Source: Lachnospiraceae bacterium
GTDB lineage: Bacteria; Bacillota; Clostridia; Lachnospirales; Lachnospiraceae
Direction: 5' to 3'
Length of the DNA: 64,000 bases
Assembly (NCBI GenBank): GCA_028696165.1
Contig: JAQVHQ010000003.1
Location: 1-64,000, forward strand
Shown here piece after piece: positions 53,662-62,405 of the stretch; position 1 is the first letter of the stretch, and each line of letters begins with the position of its first letter. Under the pieces are notes generated by a model. The model had not been told where the DNA came from and did not search any database. It saw only the letters and a list, made by a program, of their open reading frames with translations. The translations under genes and the position numbers were made by a program.

Positions 53662-54435
53662 ATGAAAATCGCAGTAACAGGAAAAGGTGGAGTTGGTAAG
53701 ACAACATTTGCAGCGACATTAGCCCGCCTTTATGCAGCAGAAGGCAAAAGTGTATTGGCTGCTGATGTGGACCCGGATGCGAATCTTGGCCTTGCATTAG
53801 GATTTGAAGAAGATACATTGGACTCGATTGTGCCGATTTCTAAAATGAGAAAACTGGTGGAAGAGAGAACCGGTGCATCACCGGATAATAAATTCTTTCG
53901 GATCAATCCTAAGGTGGATGATATTCCAGATGCTTATGCAAAAACCTGTAACGGAGTCAAACTTTTGACAATGGGAACAGTGGAAACCGGTGGAGGCGGA
54001 TGCGTCTGCCCTGAACATGTTATGCTAAAGAGAATCATTAATCACCTGGTACTTCGCAGTGATGATGTGGTTATCTTAGACATGGAAGCTGGTTTGGAAC
54101 ATCTTGGAAGAGGAACTACAGAAGGTATGGATCAATTTATCGTTGTAATTGAACCAGGTGCCAGAAGTGTTCAGACCTATAAGAATGTGAAAAGGCTGGC
54201 TCATGACTTGGGCGTAAGCAAAGTCAGTGTGGTAGCGAACAAAGTCAGAGGTGCTGAAGACGAAGAATTCGTCAAAGCAAAGATTCCGGCAGAAGATTTA
54301 CTTGGGTTTATTCACTATAATGAAGAAGTTATCGATGCGGATCGACAGGGAAAATCCCCTTACGATTTCAGCGATAAAGCTGTAACAGAGATTAAAGAAA
54401 TCAAAGAAAAAATCGATCAAATATCAATAATTTGA
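53662..54435 (+). CDS. CooC/AcsF-type nickel insertion ATPase (second copy)
   Basis: A 257-residue MinD-like ATPase with the P-loop TGKGGVGKTT and the nickel motif GGGGCVCPEH (Cys-x-Cys). DMEAGLEHLGRG is the switch region. It is clearly different in sequence from the first CooC at 50831. Its position between acsA and acsB suggests it serves ACS cluster A, as AcsF is proposed to do in other acetogens; the assignment is inference. Confidence 0.9.
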   Translation: MKIAVTGKGGVGKTTFAATLARLYAAEGKSVLAADVDPDANLGLALGFEEDTLDSIVPISKMRKLVEERTGASPDNKFFRINPKVDDIPDAYAKTCNGVKLLTMGTVETGGGGCVCPEHVMLKRIINHLVLRSDDVVILDMEAGLEHLGRGTTEGMDQFIVVIEPGARSVQTYKNVKRLAHDLGVSKVSVVANKVRGAEDEEFVKAKIPAEDLLGFIHYNEEVIDADRQGKSPYDFSDKAVTEIKEIKEKIDQISII

Positions 54436-54449
54436 TAGGAGGTATAACA

Positions 54450-56579
54450 GTGTTATTATTTGATATCGTTTTTAATGGTAATGATTCTATGTATGAGGAA
54501 GCAGTGAAAGCCTGTGATGAAGCCATTGCCAAATTTGGAGAAGACAAAGCAGTGGGATTCCCGGAAACTGCCTACAGCCTTCCTTGCTATTATGCAGAAA
54601 CAGGAGAGAAAATCTCCAACTTAAAAGAATTAAAAGAAGCTCTTGCTTACATCAAAACATTGATGACAAGAGAAAGAAGATTAGACAGTGGATTTAAATC
54701 CGGTGTTGCAACTGCTCTTTCAGCAGAAGTAATCGAAGTATTAAAATATATTGATGGTGCACAGCCATATGAATTACCATATGAAGGACATTTCAACGAT
54801 GCAAAGATTCGTGAATTAGGTGTTCCGCTTGTTACTAATGATATCCCGGGTGTTGCCGTTATTATCGGTAAAGCTCCAAGCAGCCAGGCTGCAGTTGATC
54901 TGGTAAAGAGCTATCAGTCACAGGGTATCTTCGTAGCCATGGTAGGCGAATGTATCAAACAGATTAAAGAGATGGATTACAAAACCGGTTTTGGTGTTCG
55001 TGTAGTACCAATGGGCGAAGATATTTCATCTGTAGTACATATCGTATCCCTTGCTTTAAGAGCAGCTTTAATCTTTGGTAATGTAAAACCAGGAGATAAA
55101 GAAGGATTACAGAAATATACATTCGAGAGAATTAATGCATTTGTTAATGCATTCCAGCCTCTGGATGAGAAAACTGTTGCTTGTGGAGCTGGAGCTATTT
55201 ACTATGGTTTCCCAGTTGTTACAAATGATATGGAATACACACCAAGCGTACCAAAGAGTTTGATTAAATTTGAGGATGTTACTCAGTTTAACCCAATCTC
55301 TCTGGAAGCTCGTGGAATTAAGATTAAAATCACTAATATCGATATTCCTGTTGCATTTGCAACTGCTTTCGAAGGTGAAATTATTCGTCGTGGCGATATG
55401 CAGGTTGAATTTGATGGTTCCCGTGTTGACTGTTTCGAGTTAGTACAGACCAGAGAAGCTTCTGAAGTAGAAGACCACAAGATTGAAGTAATCGGACCAG
55501 ATATCGATTCATTTGAAGTTGGTTCTAAACACAGTATCGGATATGTAGTAGAAGTAGCTGGTAAGAATATGCAGTCTGACTTTGAACCTGTATTCGAGCG
55601 TAAGTTCCATAGTTATATCAACTGTATCGAAGGTGTAATGCATACCGGACAGAGAGATATGATTCGTGTTCGTATCAGCAAAGATGCTTTTGCAGCTGGA
55701 TTCAGAGCAAAAGATATCGGTGAAGTATTATACGCTAAAATCAAAAATGACTTTGATGCAGTAGTAGATAAATGTCAGGTTAAGATTTATACAGACGCTG
55801 AAGAATGTACAAAACTTCGTCATGAGTTGGCTATTCCATCATTTGACAAACGTGATGACAGACTTTCTACACTGACAGATGAATCTGTTGATGTATATTA
55901 CAGCTGTATCCTTTGCCAGGCATTCTCACCATCTCATGTATGTGTAGTAACACCTGAAAGACTTGGACTTTGCGGAGCTGTTTCATGGTTAGATGCTAAA
56001 GCTACTAACGAATTGGATCCAGCAGGACCATGTCAGGTTATTACAAAAGAAAAACCAATTGATGAAAATCTTGGTGCATACGAAGATGTTAACGAAGCAG
56101 TTCGTAAGTTCTCTCAGGGTGCATTAGAGCAGGTTACTCTTTACTCTATCATGCAGGATCCTATGACTTCATGTGGATGTTTCGAATGTATCTGCGGTAT
56201 CGAGCCATTCTCTAATGGTGTTATCATTGCTAACCGTGAATACGCTGGTATGACTCCTCTTGGAATGACGTTCCCAGAGCTTGCATCTATGACCGGTGGT
56301 GGAGTTCAGACTCCTGGATTCATGGGACATGGTAAACATTTCATCTCTTCTAAGAAGTTTATGAAAGCTGAAGGCGGTATCGAAAGAATCGTATGGATGC
56401 CAAAAGAATTAAAAGAGACTGTTGCAGAGAGATTAAATGAAACTGCAAAAGAATTATACGGAATTGACAACTTTACAGATATGATCGGTGATGAAACTAT
56501 CGCTGAAGATCCTGAGACATTAGTTGCATTCTTAACTGAAAAAGGACATCCGGCATTAGGTCTGGAACCAATGATGTAA
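54450..56579 (+). CDS. acsB: Acetyl-CoA synthase, copy 1
   Basis: A 709-residue ACS that joins CO, a corrinoid-borne methyl group and CoA. The cluster A [4Fe-4S] ligands are Cys486, 489, 498 and 508 (CILCQAF...CVV...CGAVSW), and the Ni-binding Cys-Gly-Cys is 575-577. These match M. thermoacetica numbering minus 20. The N-terminal domain (~1-284) docks CODH in known complexes. GTG start at 54450 after AGGAGG. A second full copy follows 161 bp later with a diverged N-terminal domain. Confidence 0.96.
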   Translation: MLLFDIVFNGNDSMYEEAVKACDEAIAKFGEDKAVGFPETAYSLPCYYAETGEKISNLKELKEALAYIKTLMTRERRLDSGFKSGVATALSAEVIEVLKYIDGAQPYELPYEGHFNDAKIRELGVPLVTNDIPGVAVIIGKAPSSQAAVDLVKSYQSQGIFVAMVGECIKQIKEMDYKTGFGVRVVPMGEDISSVVHIVSLALRAALIFGNVKPGDKEGLQKYTFERINAFVNAFQPLDEKTVACGAGAIYYGFPVVTNDMEYTPSVPKSLIKFEDVTQFNPISLEARGIKIKITNIDIPVAFATAFEGEIIRRGDMQVEFDGSRVDCFELVQTREASEVEDHKIEVIGPDIDSFEVGSKHSIGYVVEVAGKNMQSDFEPVFERKFHSYINCIEGVMHTGQRDMIRVRISKDAFAAGFRAKDIGEVLYAKIKNDFDAVVDKCQVKIYTDAEECTKLRHELAIPSFDKRDDRLSTLTDESVDVYYSCILCQAFSPSHVCVVTPERLGLCGAVSWLDAKATNELDPAGPCQVITKEKPIDENLGAYEDVNEAVRKFSQGALEQVTLYSIMQDPMTSCGCFECICGIEPFSNGVIIANREYAGMTPLGMTFPELASMTGGGVQTPGFMGHGKHFISSKKFMKAEGGIERIVWMPKELKETVAERLNETAKELYGIDNFTDMIGDETIAEDPETLVAFLTEKGHPALGLEPMM

Positions 56580-56660
56580 TTGTTGTTTAGCTATTCATGC
56601 ATACGCGAAAAAGAGTGAAAGCTCTTCTCCGAGTAATTTATTAAGTATATCAGCAAAACA

Positions 56661-56696
56661 ATCAAGCGCCTGCTAAGCAGACAGCAGGTGCTTGAT
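56661..56696 (+). terminator. Hairpin between the two acsB genes
   Basis: ATCAAGCGCCTGCT (56661-56674) pairs with AGCAGGTGCTTGAT (56683-56696), followed by a weak TTTATTTG. It could partly end transcription or protect the upstream RNA. The 161-bp gap contains no clear promoter. Confidence 0.65.
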
Positions 56697-56740
56697 TTAT
56701 TTGCAGTTATAAAAACAATATAAAGAATGGAGATGAAGGC

Positions 56741-58867
56741 ATGTTAATCAACAGAATTTTTAGTGGTAATGACGCAGTCTATGGCCTTACAGAAGGTGCC
56801 ATTGACCAGGCAATTGCTCAGCATGGTGCTGAAAAAGCAGTAGGATTTCCTAATACAGCTTACTGTCTGCCTTGTTATTACGCAGTGACTGGAGTAAAAG
56901 TTAAAACCCTTCAGGAATTAAAAGAAGCATTAGGTGTTGTAAAGACTTTGATGACCAGAAATCATGAGTTAGATGATGCTCTGATGTCAGGTGTTGCAAC
57001 AGCTCTCTGTGCAGAATTTATCGAAGCACTGAAGTATATCGATGGTGCGACTCCATATGAAGAACCATGTTATGGACATCTCGCAGATGCTATTATTCGT
57101 GAACTGGGCGTTCCACTTGTTACCGGAGACATCCCTGGAGTTGCAGTTATTCTTGGTGCAGCACCAACTGCTCAGGAAGGCGTGGATTTAGTAAAAAGTT
57201 ATCAGGCACAGGGTATCTTAGTAACATTAGTTGGTGGAATTATCGACCAGTGTAAAGAACTGGGGTTAAACATGGGTTATGGTGTTCGTATTGTTCCTTT
57301 AGGTTATGATGTGACCAGTGTTATTCATGTGGTTTCTGTTGCTATCAGAGCAGCATTAATCTTTGGTAATGTTACACCGGGTGATGCTGGCGGATTACTT
57401 ACCTATACTTCACAGAGAGTTCCGGCATTTGTGAATGCATTTAAACCAATCGATGATGTTATCCTGGCTGCAGGCGCAGGTGCTATCAAATTAGGATTCC
57501 CGGTTATTTCTAATGAGACTGAGAATATTGTGGAAGTACCAGGTGCTTTAATTGCACAGCCAGATGTATCTAAATTTAACGCTACTTCATTAGAAGCGCG
57601 CAATATTAAGATTAAGATTACTAAGATTGATATTCCGGTTGCATTTGCTTCTGCATTTGAAGGTGAGATTATCCGCCGCGGCGATATGCAGGTGGAATTT
57701 GATGGTTCCCGTGTAGATTGTTTTGAATTGGTACAGTCTAAAGACGCATCAGAAATTGAAGATCATAAGATTGAAGTGATTGGACCTGACTTTGATGAAT
57801 TTGAAGTTGGTTCAAAACAGAGCATTGGATATATAGTAGAAGTTGCAGGTAAGAATATGCAGTCTGACTTTGAACCTGTATTTGAACGCAAGTTCCACAG
57901 CTATATTAACTGTATCGAGGGTATTATGCATACCGGACAGAGAGATATGATTCGTGTTCGTGTAAGTAAAGATGCTTATGCTGCAGGATTTAGAGCAAAA
58001 CATATTGGTGAAGTTCTGTATGCTAAGATTAAAAATGAGTTTGAAGCAGTAGTTGATAAATGCCAGGTTAAGATCTATACCAATGCAGAAGATTGTACAA
58101 AACTTCGCCATGAGCTGGCTATACCTGCTTTTGACAAACGTGATGACAGACTTTCCAATTTGACAGATGAATCTGTAGATGTATATTACAGCTGTATTCT
58201 CTGCCAGGCATTTTCGCCGTCTCATGTATGCGTAGTTACACCAGAAAGACTGGGACTTTGCGGTGCAGTATCATGGCTTGATGCAAAAGCAACCAATGAA
58301 CTGGATCCTGCAGGACCTTGTCAGGTAATTACAAAAGAAAAACCAATCGATGAGAGTTTAGGTTCTTACGAGGATGTTAATGAGGCTGTTAAGAAATTCT
58401 CTCAGGGTGCTTTGGAGAAGGTAACACTGTATTCTATTATGCAGGATCCAATGACTTCCTGTGGATGTTTTGAATGTATCTGTGGTATTGAACCATTTTC
58501 TAATGGCGTAATTATTGCAAACCGCGAATATTCCGGTATGACACCTCTTGGAATGACCTTCCCGGAGCTGGCGTCTATGACCGGCGGTGGAGTTCAGACT
58601 CCAGGATTCATGGGCCATGGAAAACATTTCATCTCATCTAAGAAATTCATGAAAGCAGAAGGCGGAGTGGAAAGAATCGTCTGGATGCCAAAAGAATTAA
58701 AAGAGACAGTTGCAGACAGATTAAATGAGACAGCAAAAGAATTGTATGGTATTGAAAACTTTACCGATATGATTGGCGACGAGACAATAGCAGAAGATCC
58801 TGAGACTTTAGTTGCATTCTTAACTGAAAAGGGTCATCCGGCGTTGAATTTAGAGCCGATGATGTAG
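56741..58867 (+). CDS. Acetyl-CoA synthase, copy 2
   Basis: A 708-residue intact second ACS. Cluster A cysteines are all present (485, 488, 497, 507 and the CGC at 574-576). From about residue 283 to the end it is nearly identical to copy 1 in protein, differing mostly by conservative changes. The first ~283 residues are clearly less alike, roughly 55-60% by eye. DNA in the shared part differs at many synonymous sites, so the copy is not recent. It begins MLINRIFSGND after a GGAGATGAAGGC site. No inactivating change is seen. Confidence 0.95.
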   Translation: MLINRIFSGNDAVYGLTEGAIDQAIAQHGAEKAVGFPNTAYCLPCYYAVTGVKVKTLQELKEALGVVKTLMTRNHELDDALMSGVATALCAEFIEALKYIDGATPYEEPCYGHLADAIIRELGVPLVTGDIPGVAVILGAAPTAQEGVDLVKSYQAQGILVTLVGGIIDQCKELGLNMGYGVRIVPLGYDVTSVIHVVSVAIRAALIFGNVTPGDAGGLLTYTSQRVPAFVNAFKPIDDVILAAGAGAIKLGFPVISNETENIVEVPGALIAQPDVSKFNATSLEARNIKIKITKIDIPVAFASAFEGEIIRRGDMQVEFDGSRVDCFELVQSKDASEIEDHKIEVIGPDFDEFEVGSKQSIGYIVEVAGKNMQSDFEPVFERKFHSYINCIEGIMHTGQRDMIRVRVSKDAYAAGFRAKHIGEVLYAKIKNEFEAVVDKCQVKIYTNAEDCTKLRHELAIPAFDKRDDRLSNLTDESVDVYYSCILCQAFSPSHVCVVTPERLGLCGAVSWLDAKATNELDPAGPCQVITKEKPIDESLGSYEDVNEAVKKFSQGALEKVTLYSIMQDPMTSCGCFECICGIEPFSNGVIIANREYSGMTPLGMTFPELASMTGGGVQTPGFMGHGKHFISSKKFMKAEGGVERIVWMPKELKETVADRLNETAKELYGIENFTDMIGDETIAEDPETLVAFLTEKGHPALNLEPMM

Positions 58868-58887
58868 CATTAAATATGTAAAAATGA

Positions 58888-58920
58888 AGCTATTGTGCCG
58901 GTAAATCCGGCAGAATAGCT
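58888..58920 (+). other. Hairpin after acsB copy 2
   Basis: AGCTATT-gt-GCCGG-TAAAT-CCGGC-ag-AATAGCT (58888-58920), no T-run. With the promoter at 58970 it marks a break between the two acsB genes and acsD. Confidence 0.7.
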
Positions 58921-58969
58921 GATAAGGTAAAATTAACTCGAAAAAAAAGTTAATATTTTAACAATAACC

Positions 58970-58999
58970 TTGTCAATTAGTAGAATTGTGTAGTATAAT
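58970..58999 (+). promoter_or_regulatory. Promoter for acsD-acsC-acsE
   Basis: TTGTCA (58970-58975), 18 bp and TATAAT (58994-58999), about 70 bp before the acsD start. Confidence 0.65.
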
Positions 59000-59067
59000 C
59001 ATAACAAGAAATGCTGTGATTTTGCGTTTCCACAGCATTATTAAAATTCATAAGGAGGCTCACGAAA

Positions 59068-60009
59068 ATGCCGTTTAATCAAAAACCACAAAAGTTTAAT
59101 GCATCTATTAACACAGTTGAAATCGGATGTGGGGACAAAGCAATTAAATTAGGAGGAGAAAGCGTATTTCCTTTCTATACTTTTGATGGCCCTATTGACA
59201 ACGCACCAAAGGTTGGTGTAGAGATTTCTGACATGGGACTGGAAGGTGCCACACCTGAAATGCTCGCTTATTATGGAGAAGGCGCATCTTTCGCAGACAT
59301 GGCTAAAAAAGCTGCTGCTATGGAAGGTGCAGATTTTGTTTGCTTGAAATTGGAAGGTGGAGATCCCAATGGCGAGGACAAACCAATCGAAGATTTATTG
59401 GCAGTCGTTAAGGAAGTTGGAGAAGCAATTGATACTCCTTTAGTTGTTGAAGGATGTAAGAATGTAGAAAAAGATTCTGAATTATTACCAAAAGTAGCGG
59501 AAGCTCTTCAGGGAAAGAATGTATTAATCCTTTCTGCAAGAGAAGAAAACTACAAAGCAGTTGGCGCAGCAGCAGGACTTGCTTACTCACAGAAAGTGGG
59601 AGCTGAATCTGCAGTTGATATTAACCTTGCAAAACAGTTGAACGTTGTAACAACACAGTTAGGTGTTGATGCAAAGAGCATCGTTATGAACGTTGGTTCA
59701 GCAGCTGTTGGATATGGTTATGAATATGTTGTATCTACTATGGATCGTATCAAAGGTGCAGCTTTATCTCAGGATGATGCTATGCTCCAGATGCCTATTA
59801 TTACACCAGTTGCTGACGAAGCATGGAGCGTAAAAGAAGCTATGGCTTCTGAAGCTGATATGCCGGAATGGGGTTCTCAGGAACGTCGTGGAGTTACTAT
59901 GGAAATTATGACCGCTGCTGCAAGTTTAGCTGCAGGATCTAATGCCGTATTGTTAAAACACCCACAGTCAGTAAAGACCATCGCAAATATGATTAAAGAG
60001 CTAGTGTAA
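59068..60009 (+). CDS. acsD: Corrinoid iron-sulfur protein, small subunit
   Basis: A 313-residue TIM-barrel subunit of the corrinoid/Fe-S protein that carries the methyl group from AcsE to ACS. It starts PFNQKPQKFNASINTVEIG and has FPFYTFDGPIDNAP and AVGYGYEYVVSTMDRIK. No iron-sulfur motif, as expected. AAGGAGG precedes the ATG. Confidence 0.95.
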   Translation: MPFNQKPQKFNASINTVEIGCGDKAIKLGGESVFPFYTFDGPIDNAPKVGVEISDMGLEGATPEMLAYYGEGASFADMAKKAAAMEGADFVCLKLEGGDPNGEDKPIEDLLAVVKEVGEAIDTPLVVEGCKNVEKDSELLPKVAEALQGKNVLILSAREENYKAVGAAAGLAYSQKVGAESAVDINLAKQLNVVTTQLGVDAKSIVMNVGSAAVGYGYEYVVSTMDRIKGAALSQDDAMLQMPIITPVADEAWSVKEAMASEADMPEWGSQERRGVTMEIMTAAASLAAGSNAVLLKHPQSVKTIANMIKELV

Positions 60010-60033
60010 TAGCAGATAGGAGGATAAAACATT

Positions 60034-61380
60034 ATGGCTTTAAATGGTATTCAGATTTTTAAAATGACACCAAAAAAGAACTGTAAGGAGTGTGGATGTC
60101 CAACCTGTATGGCTTTCTCTATGAAAGTTGCTCAGGGTGCTATGGACATCAGCGCATGCCCACATATGTCAGATGACGCTTTAGCATCTCTGTCAGAGGC
60201 AACTGCTCCGCCAATGAAAACTATCAAAGTTGGAACTGGTGATGCAGAATATACATTAGGTGGAGAGACTGTTCTCTTCAGACATGAAAAAACTTTCGTT
60301 AGCAAGACAAGATATGCAGTCAATGTTTGCACCGGTATGGATGATGCAATGATTGATGATGTATTAGAAGGTGCTAAAAAAGTAGATTACGAACGTATCG
60401 GTGAGAGAATGCACGTTGAAATGCTCAACGTAAATTATCACGCTGAAAGTGGAGCTGACAAATATGTTGCAACTGTAAAGAAAGCAGCAGAACTTGGCAA
60501 AACTTTAATCCTTGGATGTAAAGATGTAGAAGTAGCTAAAGCAGCTTTGGAAGTATGCAAAGATGCAAAACCAGTATTAAATGGTGCAGATGCTTCTAAT
60601 TACGAAGCTATGAGTGCATTAGCTACAGAAGCTGGTGTTGTACTTGGTGTAACAGGTGCTGACATCAATGAAATCTATGATACAGTAGCAGCATTAGAAA
60701 AATTAGGAAACAAGAACCTGATTATCGACGCTGGTGTTAAATCTATTAAAGAAGCATTCGCAACAGCAGTTCAGGTACGTAGAGCAGCTATTAAAGACGA
60801 GGACAGAACCTTTGGTTACCCATCTATCGTTAACGTAGCAGCACTTGCTCCTAAGGATCCTTATATGCAGGCTGCTTTAGCATCTCTGTTCACTATGAAA
60901 TACGGTTCAATCGTAATCATGAGCGAGATGACTTATGCAGAAGCATTACCAATCTATGGCTTAAGACAGAATGTATTTACTGATCCTCAGAAGCCAATGA
61001 AAGTTGAACCAGGTATCTACCCAATCAACGGTGGTGACGAGAATTCAGTTTGTCTTACAACTGTAGACTTTGCACTTACATATTACGTAGTATCAGGCGA
61101 ATTAGAGCGTTCAGGTGTTCCTTGTAACTTATGTATCAGTGATGCAGGTGGATTATCTGTGTTAACAGCATGGGCTGCAGGTAAATTGTCTTCTGGATCA
61201 ATCTCAAAATTCATCACAGAAGAAGTAGAACCTAAGATTAAGAGCAGAAAACTGGTTATTCCAGGTAAAGTTGCTGTATTAAAGGGTGATTTGGAAGCTA
61301 AATTACCAGGATGGGAAATCATCATTGCTCCAAGAGAAGCTGTACAGTTAGTTAAATTCTTAAAAGATTTAACAGCTTAA
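60034..61380 (+). CDS. acsC: Corrinoid iron-sulfur protein, large subunit
   Basis: A 448-residue subunit. The N-terminal [4Fe-4S] motif is CKECGCPTCMAFSMKVAQG and a fourth Cys in SACPHMS. The middle is a TIM barrel, and the C-terminal ~120 residues form the B12-binding domain (DAGGLSVLTAWAAGKLS). It pairs with AcsD 25 bp upstream. Confidence 0.95.
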   Translation: MALNGIQIFKMTPKKNCKECGCPTCMAFSMKVAQGAMDISACPHMSDDALASLSEATAPPMKTIKVGTGDAEYTLGGETVLFRHEKTFVSKTRYAVNVCTGMDDAMIDDVLEGAKKVDYERIGERMHVEMLNVNYHAESGADKYVATVKKAAELGKTLILGCKDVEVAKAALEVCKDAKPVLNGADASNYEAMSALATEAGVVLGVTGADINEIYDTVAALEKLGNKNLIIDAGVKSIKEAFATAVQVRRAAIKDEDRTFGYPSIVNVAALAPKDPYMQAALASLFTMKYGSIVIMSEMTYAEALPIYGLRQNVFTDPQKPMKVEPGIYPINGGDENSVCLTTVDFALTYYVVSGELERSGVPCNLCISDAGGLSVLTAWAAGKLSSGSISKFITEEVEPKIKSRKLVIPGKVAVLKGDLEAKLPGWEIIIAPREAVQLVKFLKDLTA

Positions 61381-61410
61381 AAATAATATTTAAGAAAAAG
61401 GAGAATTAAC

Positions 61411-62196
61411 ATGGCAAAATTTATTACCATCGGTGAAAGAATTCACTGTATTTCACCTTCCATCAATAAGGCAATGGCAACTCGTGATCCAGAGCCTATC
61501 TTAAAAAGAGCTAAAGAGCAGATTGCTGCCGGAGCTACTTATCTGGACGTTAATATCGGACCAGCTGAGAATGATGGCGAAGAATTAATGAAATGGGCTG
61601 TTCAGTTAATCCAGTCTGAATGTGACAATGTTCCGTTAGCATTGGATACAGCTAATAAGAAAGCTATTGAAGCTGGTATTTCTGTATACAATCGTTCAAA
61701 AGGTAAACCAATCGTAAACTCTGCAGATGCAGGTGGAAGAATTGAGAACATCGATTTAGCAGCAGCTAACGATGCTATCGTAATTGCACTTTGTTCAGCA
61801 GAAGGTATTGCAGCAGACAATGACGAACGTATGATGCACTGCCAGAACATGTTAGAGCGTGGTATGATGCTTGGTATGGAACCTACAGATCTGTGGTTTG
61901 ATCCTTTATTCTTAGTAGTTAAAGGAATGCAGGACAAACAGATGCAGGTATTAGAAGCAATTAAAATGTTCTCTGATATGGGATTAAACTCTACAGGTGG
62001 ATTATCAAACAACTCTAATGGTATGCCTAAGAATATCAGACCTATCATGGACTCTGCTTTAGTAGCTATGGCTATGATGAATGGTTTCACTTCTGCAATC
62101 GTAAATCCTTGTGATTTGAGATTAATGGAGACAATCAAATCATGTGATATTTTCTTAAATAATACTTTATACGCAGACTCTTACTTAGATCTGTAA
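61411..62196 (+). CDS. acsE: Methyltetrahydrofolate:corrinoid/iron-sulfur protein methyltransferase
   Basis: A 261-residue pterin-binding TIM-barrel enzyme that moves the methyl group from CH3-THF to the corrinoid protein. ITIGERIHCISPSINKA at the start, YLDVNIGPAENDG, and DTANKKAIEAGI are family motifs. It follows acsC by 31 bp. Confidence 0.95.
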   Translation: MAKFITIGERIHCISPSINKAMATRDPEPILKRAKEQIAAGATYLDVNIGPAENDGEELMKWAVQLIQSECDNVPLALDTANKKAIEAGISVYNRSKGKPIVNSADAGGRIENIDLAAANDAIVIALCSAEGIAADNDERMMHCQNMLERGMMLGMEPTDLWFDPLFLVVKGMQDKQMQVLEAIKMFSDMGLNSTGGLSNNSNGMPKNIRPIMDSALVAMAMMNGFTSAIVNPCDLRLMETIKSCDIFLNNTLYADSYLDL

Positions 62197-62204
62197 GATA
62201 ATGA

Positions 62205-62269
62205 AATAGCCTTAATGCGGGCAGCTGCACTTTCTATAGAAAATTGTAGTTGCCCGCTGGAAGGCTATT
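62205..62269 (+). terminator. Large hairpin after acsE
   Basis: AATAGCCTT (62205-62213) pairs with AAGGCTATT (62261-62269), and GCGGGCA with TGCCCGC inside it. No T-run follows, so it may halt or merely protect RNA; a new promoter lies at 62328. Confidence 0.65.
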
Positions 62270-62327
62270 ATCATATAGGTTACTATGTATGCGTAAAATG
62301 GTCTGGTGGATCATTTTTAAGTATATA

Positions 62328-62356
62328 TTCAGATACGACATATTTTTTACTATAAT
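62328..62356 (+). promoter_or_regulatory. Possible promoter for the corrinoid-activating protein gene
   Basis: TTCAGA (62328-62333), 17 bp and TATAAT (62351-62356). The -35 is weak; the -10 is perfect. Confidence 0.5.
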
Positions 62357-62405
62357 GCTTTGCTATATTATTAACACAAAAATACATGGATGAGGTAAGC
62401 TGATT

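Noticed and set aside
56741..58867. Second acsB as a pseudogene
   Set aside because: It is full length, in frame, and keeps every cluster A cysteine.
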